A program made the position numbers and the translations under genes. Below are positions 25,265-35,931 of a stretch of 64,000 bases of DNA, in pieces; position 1 is the first letter of the stretch; every line of letters begins with the position of its first letter. A model generated the notes under the pieces. That model was not told the origin of the DNA. It searched no databases and saw nothing but the letters and a program-made list of their open reading frames with translations. The DNA is from Polydactylus sextarius (Eukaryota; Chordata; Actinopteri; Polynemidae), in the NCBI GenBank assembly GCA_016801845.1, contig CM028922.1:7495501-7559500 (forward strand). The letters are read 5' to 3'.

Positions 25265-25905
25265 CTGAGAGGGGTCAGAGGAGAACATCAGTTGGAACGC
25301 TTGAGCTGACAGAACCGCTACAGTATGTCAGATAAGCACTCTTCACAGCTGTGGTGAGCTGGAGTAGCATCTCAGAACAAATCCATCCTTGAGGTGGATT
25401 TGCTAGAGCAGCAGTACCATATTTGGCTTCATCCTGTCAGACATTTAACAGAAATCTGAGGCTGCAGTGGGCACAGACATCCCTAAAACTGGACAGTTAA
25501 AACCTGCTTTGATGAATCTGGATTTCTGCTGAGAAACGCAGATGGTCAGCTCAGAATTTGGCATCAATGACATGAATCCATGGACCCAGCTCAATTTGTG
25601 TTTAACAGTCCAGGCTGCTTGTGGTGAAATAGTAGGGAAAATGTTCTCTTCTGGCTTCTTACTAGAGTTAATTATCAGTTAAATCATCACACCCTGTCTG
25701 AGTCTTATTGCTGACTGTGTGTTTCCCTTTATGGCCACAGTTCATGATCTTTTGGCTACTTCCTGCAGAATTATGCATGAGGTCACAGAGAAATGTCATC
25801 TCAAACCGGTTGCGTGACAACGATAAGTTCAGTGCTGTGGTATTGGAACTATTGAACGAGGTCAATATCGCTGACCAACTGTAAATGGACTGAGTCATAT
25901 CCTCT
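25265..25905 (+). pseudogene. Tc1/mariner-type transposase relic
   Basis: Tc1/mariner transposases cut and paste their own DNA with a DDE/D catalytic triad. On the + strand this region still reads in pieces like one. Around 25517-25576 it gives DESGFLLRNADGQLRIWHQ, which fits the block around the first catalytic Asp (Asp-Glu-Ser followed by a WH-type motif), and then meets an in-frame TGA. Further on, 'cagaattatgcatgag' (about 25766-25781) sits where the second catalytic Asp block (Asn-Ala context) is expected; the Asp codon there is changed. Upstream DNA (25310-25440) matches the DNA-binding part of the same fish element as I remember it. It has many stops and indels, no clear terminal inverted repeats were found, and it is certainly inactive. 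The antisense open frame at 25668-25898 is a shadow. Confidence 0.7.
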
Positions 25906-27185
25906 GTTACTGGAAGGCTTGCATCTTGTCCGTATGCTTTTCTTCTCTGAACATGTGTAAAATGAATGGACTCATCTGTCCAACACGCTGCTTATTTCCT
26001 CACGTTTGGTTTTTTAGAATCATAAAAACATGAGGAATTTATAAAGTGGGAGAGCATACAGACGTACAGTAAATATAAATACTGTAAAACTATAAATGGC
26101 GACCTGCAACTACACTCGCACCTGCATATACATGCACACACAGACTCTCTTTGTTTTTTGTTATTTATGTTTTTTCCATGTGTCTGGCTTAGTTAAAAGA
26201 TTTTGAAAATAATCAGGATGTGCTGTTGGACTGAGAAATATTTGTCACTTGTGTTTTATGAGATCGCCAGAGAGGCTCAAATACATCCACTCCCCGCTCT
26301 TTATAAAATGAAACATATGTGATCAATTCATACGGTGAGATCCTTTTGAAGATTTTTCTGAAGAGGCTGAATCAGTTATTTGCTCAGGATACCTCAGAGG
26401 AGCCTAGTTCTGTTTGATCATCACAAACAGAGCCACTTTAAAGTGGAAATGTACAGATGCATGGTAGTGACAGCGAGACAAGAGAGCAGTCAGTGATGTC
26501 CATTACAGACTTCAAACAGATTCCTTTTTTTAAATGATAGAACTACATGAAAGGTAATAGCCTATGGATCATGTCTTTATTTATTTATTTACTTTTATTC
26601 TGAGATTATTCTATGCCTTGAATGAGTTTTACGGGTCATCACACAGATGAAGAGTCCTACAAAAACAGGCTTTAATGAAAACAACAAAAATAAATAATAA
26701 TAGATGGAATAAATCATATAAAACAAGTAGTATACTCTTTTTTTGGCAGCCTATTTTTACTTCACTTATCTGAATAATCCAATGATGAAACATGATTTGC
26801 AACTGTAGACTCAAATTTGTAACTATATTACAAAAGACTTCAACACATATGATAAGACTTAACTCATTCAGCCCATATGTTGGTGGAGACATTTTATCTG
26901 ACAATCTGATTATAGGCTGATTTCCTGACTATCCACAGTCATGACCCCCAGAGTTTGTCGTGACCCCACATCTAGTTTTCGTGAAGAACTAATGTATGTG
27001 GTTTCAATTTGCTATGAAGAGCAATCCATGATGTCAAAAGCAGAGGCTAGCAGGTTTTACCTCAGACATATGTTGACATATGTTCACAGAGCTAGAGAGG
27101 ATGATGTATGTTGGATAAGTATTTATATAAAACAGCCTCTGTGGGCTAAGTGGGGGGATAATGGAAATAAAGAACAGGTGTGAGA

Positions 27186-27210
27186 GTGTGTGTGTGCGTG
27201 CGTGCGTGTT
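27186..27210. repeat. (GT)n/(GC GT)n microsatellite
   Basis: GT units pass into repeated gtgc units. A CA array follows at 27342-27359. Confidence 0.9.
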
Positions 27211-27341
27211 TATGTGTTGCAATGCCCATCTTTGTTTGTGCGTCTGTACGATGGTAGAAAAGAACACCTGCAGCTGCTCCATGTTTTAATGTCTTAAACG
27301 GATGAGAAGCATGTGATTTGTGAAGAGGCATCTGTGTAACA

Positions 27342-27359
27342 ACACACACACACACACAC
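27342..27359. repeat. (AC)9 microsatellite
   Basis: It is an uninterrupted AC run. Confidence 0.9.
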
Positions 27360-30162
27360 CAGGTCACAATCATAACAGTGTTTTTGCCATTTTCATTGTG
27401 ATGTCAGCAGCTTGGATAGATTAGCTGGAAACAGGAGTCATTTTAAAGCCGGCTGTATGTTGATGACAGACATGTCCCATTTCCCAAAATGCACTACCCC
27501 CAGGGCTTTGTATCTGATTTTTTTCCCTCTGGTTCTGGGTTTTGAACATTTCTCCTGAAATATCTGAAAATGAGCCAACCTGAATGTGATCGTACCTCTA
27601 CGATATCATGCTTCAACGTTTAATACTTTAACAATTTTCAAAAAATGACAAAAATTCAAAAATGATACCTGACATTGTTGAAACACTTAATTTTCACTGA
27701 AGTGACATCTACAGACAACAGTAACAAGAAGAGCCTGATACTATACATGGGTTTTTCTTTAACAGATTTCTCCTGGATTGTATCATAAGTCATATTACCA
27801 TGCATCCAACATAGATTTGCTGTGTCCGTGGTGAGCAGCAGAAACAGTGAAGCAGATCAGTTGTAGCTCCAGTCAGTTGGATGAGTGGATGTTGGACAGA
27901 GATCAGTCAACATTCACAAAGTCTGTATTTGTAAAACTGTGTCTCCCTCAGAAATGCCTCATCTGTCTTTTCTCATCAGCGTTTTGTCTTTGCATCCTCC
28001 ATTTTCACTTTCATCTTCCTGCCTTCCCTTTCTCTTTCAGTCCTATAAAACTCCAAATTGGCTCTGAATGGCGTGACTAAACCTGGTACAATGTTGCCAA
28101 AGCGCAGAGTAGTTCCAGCTTTTAAGGTGGACTAAACGGAGTAGATCGAGTAGGGGGGAAAGTACAACTTAGTCCACTAGGAGGAGCTTTAACAGGCTGC
28201 AAGTTAGGATGCAGTGCCATCAATGCTACAGATTTCACACATGGTCACAGACACTTGTTTTGACGTGTACGTGTGCAAGTTTAATGTGCATACAAACTGT
28301 ATCTATGTTCACCCGTTCTATTTGTCTTCAAATCTAAACTACAAATGATGTCATCTCCCTCGCTGCAAATACACGCACATCTCTGCTGCACTGAGCAACA
28401 CTCAATTAATCTCATTTTCACAGTCAATGAGTTTTTCCCGGCTGTGCTGAAACCACTTATCATGCGGGGCAGCCCCCTCATCACGATTTTTCCACTCTGT
28501 TGTATTTGTCTGCAAACAGCAACCCGACGAAAATTAAGCCCCGAAGTCGTTCTTCGTGTCAACAAACCGTTTTGTATTTACTCAGACGTCTGACGGCATC
28601 AACATGTGCTCGCTGCCCCGGTGTGAACCAGGAGTTTGACGGCACGCACGGAGCATAGAACCACAGCGCATAGATCAGTCTTCCAATTAACCAACCAATA
28701 CTTCCGTCTGTGTTCATGTCAGTATACATTCTAACAAGCGTGGTTTATCCTCTGTCTGCCATGATTGATAGGAATTACAGAGCAACCTAATAAAAAGTGT
28801 TTTCACGAGGAATGCAGTCCAGGAGTTTAATTTTTTTTTTTACTTGTGACTTCTTGTAAAGACAAGGTGTAAGCATTCTGAAAATTTTAGTCATGATGAC
28901 ACATGTTGAAACTTTGGCCAGGTTTCATGTGAACTATTTGTACTTCTTCTAATGGGTTTTGATTGATTCGTTTTTGAGTTGTGCACCAATGCCCAGTTAT
29001 AACAAAAAACCCCAAAATATAGAGTGTAATAATATTTTGGTATAATAATCATACATCATGTAGGCTACATAAAATGCAAAAAATCATTTACCACAAAAAC
29101 ATCAGTGCTTATGGCCTATGAAAATGTTTCAAAATTTGATTATGTATTAAAGTTCTGAGTTATTACAAAAATATGTGGATAATATTACTCATCAAGTTAA
29201 GAAATAAACTGGATAAAATGAAGTGAGGCTTCCCAGCTGTTGCATGAAACCTGCTGAGCTTCATTTAAAAGTGGAGCTTTATAGCATCCACGTCTGTGCT
29301 GGGATGTGTGGCGGTGTAAAGGGCTGTTATTGCGGGTTTTCTCATGTTAATGCCTCCAGTTTGTAAGACATTAACTACCAGGGGTATGATAATCTATCCA
29401 TGAGATCTCCACTGGCACCCTTGATTGTCTGTATGCCTCCTACAGGGCGACAGCAAGAGACCTCATCAGTCTGAAAGTAAAAACACACACTGATAATTGA
29501 AATCGGGATTAGTAACTATAAATACTACTAGATGATGATGATAGTGAAGAAATGTTGGTGTAAGTTGTGTGTTTTTATTCTACCAGTTACTGTTAATGGT
29601 CTTAATGGTTCCACACCTTCAGTTATTTGTCATGAATGGAGACTTTACGCGTCGCAGGCGGGGTGTTGTTTAATTACATTATGGCTTTGTGTTTGTGTCA
29701 GGGAGAGGGAGAGATGAGAAGGGGGAGGAGTGGTTATTGGGGGGGAAACCTAGGGGGTAGGTAGAATGAAGCTGCTTGACAGAAATGGTCACACGCATAC
29801 ACACGCGCGCGCACACGTCAGAGAGCGAGAGAGGGAGAGGAGGGAGGGAAAGAGAGAGAGCAGACGCACAGATAGGATCAGTGAGGACTTGGCAGACGCA
29901 CGGAGCGGTGTGCCGAGAAGTTTGGTTTGAGGACTTTTCTTTGGAAAGTGCAACTCGTCCGTGCAGTTTGCTCATCACCGACAGGGACAATCTGGAAAAA
30001 CAAAACAAAACAAAACCAACAAACAAAAAACAAAACTTTTTTGTTTTTATTTTGGCTTCAGGTGCGTTAAGGCGGCGTGGACCTGTCGATTCAATTCAAA
30101 CTTTTTTTTAAAGATAAACTAGTGCAAACTTTTTCAAAAACACACAAATCCCAGAGAAGGGA

Positions 30163-30222
30163 ATGGTGAAGAGGAGGTGTGGAAAGGGCAGTGTGAGCAG
30201 CATGGTCATACAACTGCAATGA
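30163..30222 (+). other. Upstream ORF 1 in the trabd2a leader (19 codons)
   Basis: The ATG at 30163 opens a short frame that ends at TGA 30220-30222 and includes a second in-frame ATG at 30202. It would matter only if the leader begins upstream of it. Confidence 0.4.
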
Positions 30223-30251
30223 CCACCTCTGTCTCTCTCCAACACACGTGA
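30219..30251 (+). other. Upstream ORF 2 in the trabd2a leader (10 codons)
   Basis: This ATG overlaps the stop of the preceding uORF (ATGA arrangement), so termination-reinitiation is possible in principle. Confidence 0.35.
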
Positions 30252-30270
30252 AAACTGCAGCAGCGCGTCC

Positions 30271-30396
30271 ATGTCCAGGCTCGAGCCAACACGACTCTGT
30301 CCGGCGGTTTGTCGGATACTTGTCAGCTCATTTTACGTGACCGCATGGAGCCGGGACTGTGGAAATAAGGCTTCATCCACGTCGTCTGGGGAATAG
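30271..30396 (+). other. Upstream ORF 3 in the trabd2a leader (41 codons)
   Basis: It starts MSRLEPTRLCPAV and stops at TAG 30394-30396, about 80 bases before the main start. A further 7-codon uORF (30345-30368) lies within it in another frame. Confidence 0.4.
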
Positions 30397-30474
30397 TCGT
30401 TGCAACACGTTGTGAAGCAAACACAAGCCGCCGTGCACACTTTTGAGAGTGTGTAGGAGAGTGAGAGAGCTACG

Positions 30475-30579
30475 ATGCGGGGCACTTTGGGCGCATTCAT
30501 TCAGTCTTGGCTGTTGCTGCTGGTCCGAGCAGACCAGTGGAGGTTGAAGGACTCGGCTAACTGCGAGTTAAACAGGAAA
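30475..30579 (+). CDS. trabd2a: trabd2a coding exon 1 (signal peptide)
   Basis: The 35 codons start MRGTLGAFIQSWLLLLVRAD and end CELNRK at donor gtaagt. The hydrophobic core supports this ATG as the start. No longer in-frame upstream extension is seen. Confidence 0.85.
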
Positions 30580-33500
30580 GTAAGTTATCATGGTAACGAC
30601 AGTAAATGAGTAAATGCATTGCTTTAATTTTGCAGAAAAGAAAATATCCTCAGATCAGATAAACCCACACCATCTTTCAGTTTGTAGTTGTTCACAAAGT
30701 GTTGTCAGTAGGAGCCATGAAGTGCCAATTTATTCACCTTTTCAACATCAGGGACAAAATGTGTAGATGAACTTCTCCAATTTGAGTCGCATGTCCTTGT
30801 CAATTATATTTAACCTGCTTCCCACTTTATCTTCAAGATGAATTCAGTGTAATATTTTTTTCTGGAACAACCTTGTGTAGTTCTAACTTGCAACAAATTC
30901 ACTAGTGATTATTCTGTCACTTCCTTTTCAATTCATCTATTCACTGTTGGATCAAAATACATGAAAAGATGGTTTAAAAGGCCAAAATGACAAGTTTCCA
31001 GAGCTGAATGTGTCATTTTCATGTTGCTTTCTTCTCTCAAAACTGGAATTAATTTACAAACTAAATTAGTGTTATGGTGATTATTAATGATAAAATCTGG
31101 TCCAAGTTAATTGCCTAAGAATCATTAATTTAAAAAAAATTTAAAGTTATTGATCTATTTTCTGTCGATCAATCAGTCCCTGAATCAGCCACCCATTTCT
31201 GCACTAGTTTTGTGTATTCTATAATGGTGTTTGTATTGCTCTTTAGTGTTTAACAACTGAATGAGATTTCTTAAGTTCTGTTTTAAGACTGTTTTCCTGC
31301 TTTTCATTAGTTGTTGTGATCTTTAAACTCTCTAAACAGGAAGGCAAAACATTGTGGGCAACAGCTGTCTGACAATCACTGACATGTGTATTGTTTGTTT
31401 GGCACTTGGGTCTTAAGTGGCCTGTTAATAAGTCATTATCAGTCTGTTAGTAGTCTGTCTGCTAAAAACAGCTTGTGACAAAAAGTGGTGTCTTTTTTTT
31501 CTGGTTAGTGTCAGACGGGCTCACAGTCACTTCACATTGAAGGAAATGACATGAGAGTAGATTTCTTCCACTGGACAGGAAATCTGATCTTATCACTAAA
31601 TGTGGCGAATATTCACTGCGTCCAGCTTCTCAAAAATGAAGGTTTTATGGTTTTCTGTTTTTTACATCCAAAATGTTGGATGTACACAACTTTAAAACAC
31701 AAGTTTTGAAGATGGTACTCTAAGCCACTTTTATTTTCTCATGTATGAAGTCATAATTGACAATCAAAAAAAATCAACAGATTCATATATATTGACAGTA
31801 ATTCATGTTTTTCTCTTATACCCCAGCAAACTGACCTAAACTCCTTCCTGTGGACGATCAAACGGGATCCTCCCTCATATTTCTATGGTACAATCCACGT
31901 CCCCTACACACGTGTTTGGGACTTCATCCCTGAAAACTCCAAGCAAGCCTTCCAGGAGAGCAACATTGTCTACTTTGAACTGGACCTGACAGACCCTTAC
32001 ACAATATCAGCCCTGACCAGCTGTCAGCTGCTTCCTCAGGGTGAGAACCTGCAGGACGTCCTGCCCAGAGACATCTATCGGAGACTTAAAAGACACCTCG
32101 AGTATGTAAAACTGATGATGCCCTTGTGGATGACGCCAGATCAGAGAGGAAAGGGACTTTATGCAGATTACCTCTTCAATGCCATCGCTGGGAACTGGGA
32201 AAGGAAGCGACCAGTTTGGGTGATGCTGATGGTGAACTCATTAACTGAGGCAGATATTAAGACACGAGGGGTCCCAGTGCTGGACCTGTACTTGGCCCAG
32301 GAGGCGGAGAGGATGAGGAAAAGGACGGGTGCTGTTGAGAAGGTGGAGGAACAGTGCCATCCACTCAACGGACTCAATTTTTCCCAGGTGAGTTTGAAAC
32401 CGTACTGATTGGAGCTCAGGAAATTCACAAGTCTCTCAGTTTGGTTAATACTCCAAATTTTATTCCTGTTTTCTCTCAAGTACCTGCCTTGAATCATAGA
32501 CAGTTTCCTCTTCCTACATTCTTTGCCTTCCATTAAAATGAGCCTTCCTATAATTCTCCCCTCTTTCATTGCATGTCAGACTTAGGTTAGGTTATGGTTA
32601 AGTGTAGGAGACAAGACAACTGGTTTGTGTTAAAGTAAAATTAGACTTGTGTTAAAAGGTGAGTGGTTGTGGTTAGGGACAAAGTTTAGTTCAGATTTAA
32701 CTAAAGGGAAACACATGTACACATGCTTTGACTGAGCAGTCGCTAACTAACTGTTATGAACTAAGATTCATCAAAGTTTTGTAAATCTAGATAATTGTAC
32801 TCATTTGTTGCTTTCACACACTCTCTGGATGGAAGACATGATGTTACATGATTAAGGAAGTTTGATAAAACTCAAAAACAGGGACTGAAGGGGGACTTAA
32901 GCATCTAATTACCAACAAAGAGTTGAAAAACACTTTGATGGAACCACATTGTTTAAGAGGTCGGTTTTGGCTTGGTTTGTAAGTAAAAACAAGTGGTTTG
33001 GTAAATACTGTGGAAGCACTGAATTGCATTCAGTTGAAGTTTTTGCCCTGTGAACATGCAGTAAACACTGAGTACAGCTTTGGCTCGTTGTTTATCATAC
33101 GATCACAGCCCCAGTAATCGAGCAGGAAAAATATGTGTTGCATTCAACAGGTTGAACAATTAAACTTCAGATAAACAAAAAAAGGATATTGTGTCCATCA
33201 GTGGTGAGGTAAGGCAAGTGGTGCTTGACGAGTTAAAAGGTTCAAAATAAAAATCAGGCAGAACAGCACTGAAGTGGAAGTGATATCCTTGTTAATGTCT
33301 CAGAACTGTGGTCTGTCCAAGAAAGGATCTAATTTTTGTAATTTACTGTCCACTTGTGGGAGCCACAAGCTATTGTCTCTGGAAGCTAGGTCAGCTAGTG
33401 CATCAATAATTGCTGCTATTTTTGTGGGCATGATCATGTCCCATTCATAAAGACTGGGACTTGTCAAGTGTAGGAGAGAGTGGCATATTTTGGATGTTTG

Positions 33501-35900
33501 AACATGTGCACAAAGGACAATCTTGGGGTTTTTGATGGGTGACTAGCTATAACCACAAATGTTCTTGTCAAGCTTACCATGACTCAGCTTTCACTTTTCT
33601 GAGACTAGTTATAATATTTCCTACATTATACACATGTGCAAATGTGTTGAAAGTGCACTTGCACATTAGAAAGTGGCTTCAACATTTCTCCTTAACCTAG
33701 TAGTAGTAGCAAGCAGGCAACAGGCAAATTACACCATGATTATGTTTGAAAACTTTGAGATGGCATATTATTACACAAGAAGTGCTGCTATTTTCAGGGA
33801 TAGCTCAGTGTGTATGGTACCTGTGTAATGGGAGGGCGTGGGAGAGAGTGACAGCAGGTGTGCGAGGATGATGACTGGAACAGCCTCAGGGCCCCTGGGC
33901 ACCTAAAATATCTTTAATTTTTAAATTGCTATAGATGTTTACTCTAAATGACAATAGCCAGATGTATAATTCGGATTAGCTATGTAGTTTTCTTTTCCCC
34001 ATAGCTAAGGCGAAAGGAGAAAGGCATGGTGTTAATCAGCTGTGCAAACATTCAGCTGTGCTCCACCACGTCCTTTGTTATTAAAGAAAAATGGATCCTA
34101 ATGACTCAAGTCTGAAATCACCAGAAAAAAGGGAACCTTGTTCCTCAAACCAGCACACTTAAGTCCCCTTGTCTGCCTGTGTGTCTGTCTGTCTCTGCCC
34201 CTCGTGACCCTTTCAGCATTACAAACATTTCTCAAAGGCAGCAGTCACTATGAAATCATGTTGCGTATTATTGAGGAATTTCTGCTAATGCCGGTCGGGA
34301 GCTAAGGGGATTACACTTGACCATTTACCCTAACACCCAGAAGCTTAAAATGATGTTATTTTAAAGTAGTCCTTGTTGGCCTCTGACTGAAAGTCTCTGC
34401 CCAAAACCACCCAATAGCACGTTTATTAGCCTTGTGTTGAGTTGCAGAGGAAGAATTTTCTAATTTTCATTTCATACAGGTTTATATATGATCAGCTAAG
34501 TTAAAGATAATTTTTGTCACTGGTTTGCATAGGAAGTTGAAAGAAGAATCAGTTTCACATGTCAGTGTTTATTTCTTAACATACACAGCTGGGCACTCAA
34601 TAATTATAAGCTATATTTTAAGTCACCTCATGTTTAGATGTGACTGATTGATGGAGAAATTACATCACTAGCCATTGATTGCCCCTTTTTTCTGTCTGAC
34701 CAGGTCATCAGGGTTTCCTCATGTTTGTTGTGTTAGTTCAACAAACCTTAGTCTCAAAAAGGTGGCAGATCATCATTATTCATAAAGTTTACTTTGATCT
34801 TTTTTTTCTTACAAACAACTCATTTTGTCTCATAGATGTGGGGGCTTGTTGGTTTACATCTCAGAGAAAGAAAAGTGGGTGGCCGAAAATGTGTTTGTCA
34901 ACAGGGCTATAAAGACTGAAAACCTCCCATCATCACAGCTTTCATAGAATTAGGCCTTCAAAGTCTCCAGAGGGCTCAACAATGAATTCTAGTGTCCCAG
35001 AAACAACCTCTACCCTGACACTGCACCAATACAGCGCACAGCTTGGCACTCAGTAATTTCCACACTCAGTTTCAATCTAATCAACAGCAGCATGATGGAC
35101 GCCTCAACCCCGCTGGCTTGAAGCAGCCCGCTTAATATTTCAGTAAACATTTTTTTTTTTGCTCACAGTTTTGTCTCGTAGTTGAAAAGGGCAATTCCAT
35201 TTAAAACCTTTTAGCTCAACTCAACTGTAATATGTCCAGATAGAGCGCGATGAGTGAGATACACTCTTGGTGAAACAATGGTGCCGCCTCAGCCGCCATT
35301 CTTGACTGGAAGTCCTGTTTAATCAGGCTACAACTGGAGAGCAGTATTTACGGTCTGTAATAGTCTCTGTAATGTTTTCACTGGCCATTTACATTTGGCG
35401 TGAAATAGACCGCAACGGAAAGGGGAAAGCAAATGGAAAATGAAATATTCTTGTATTGAAGCAGTGAAAAATTCTGTCTTCATGCCTTTGTTTCAGGGAG
35501 AAACACATATCTCCATCCTACATGTTTGCTTACTTTCCGTGGTTCAGATGTTGATATATTCTTATAATACAAACTGATTTTCAGCTGATTTCTAGACAGA
35601 GTTTATGTAGACATTCTCTTTGTCAGTGAAATATCAGCACACACCCTGATCGGGTGAATGCACTATTTGCCAGTGCGTCTCAAGTCTTTGTTTTTGATTT
35701 CCATGCTGGAAAATCATGGTGGCTGTTTTGGTATTGTACTGAAATGTGCCTTGGGCCTTGAACTTATGCTTCATTGCATGTCTGTAGCACACACTTTTGA
35801 TTGTTTTTAGTAAAAATTTGAGGGTCTTTGAGAAGGGTGTGTATCCCACTGTTTTCTAATCTCTTTGCCAGGACATTTTTAATCTCAATCTCCATTATAG

Positions 35901-35931
<31 letters not shown>

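Larger units (their letters stand above)
25906..29689. other. Intergenic DNA upstream of the TIKI gene
   Basis: No gene can be supported. It has GT/CA microsatellites at 27186-27210 and 27342-27359. GC-richer, non-repetitive blocks at about 28430-28790 and 29220-29450 look like candidate conserved noncoding elements close to the trabd2a promoter. A TATAAA occurs at about 29518-29523, but nothing shows it is used. Confidence 0.5.
29690..30474 (+). promoter_or_regulatory. trabd2a: Probable promoter and 5' leader of trabd2a
   Basis: This stretch precedes the start codon without an obvious splice break and becomes GC- and CpG-richer toward the ATG. It holds G runs (29721-29757), an alternating purine-pyrimidine tract (29800-29817), GA-rich low complexity (29821-29860), an A/C-rich segment (29995-30035) and several upstream ATGs. 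The transcription start is not identifiable. A spliced noncoding first exon farther upstream cannot be excluded. Confidence 0.5.

Noticed and set aside
25668..25898. 76-codon open frame on the minus strand
   Set aside because: It is antisense to the Tc1/mariner-type transposase relic.
29785..30111. Approx. 109-codon frame overlapping the trabd2a 5' leader
   Set aside because: It translates GA-rich and AC/A-rich low-complexity DNA into Arg-Glu and Lys-Thr-Asn runs. It was kept only as a remark on upstream ATGs and is not called a gene.
32168..32569. 133-codon minus-strand frame
   Set aside because: It is a shadow of trabd2a coding exon 2 on the opposite strand.
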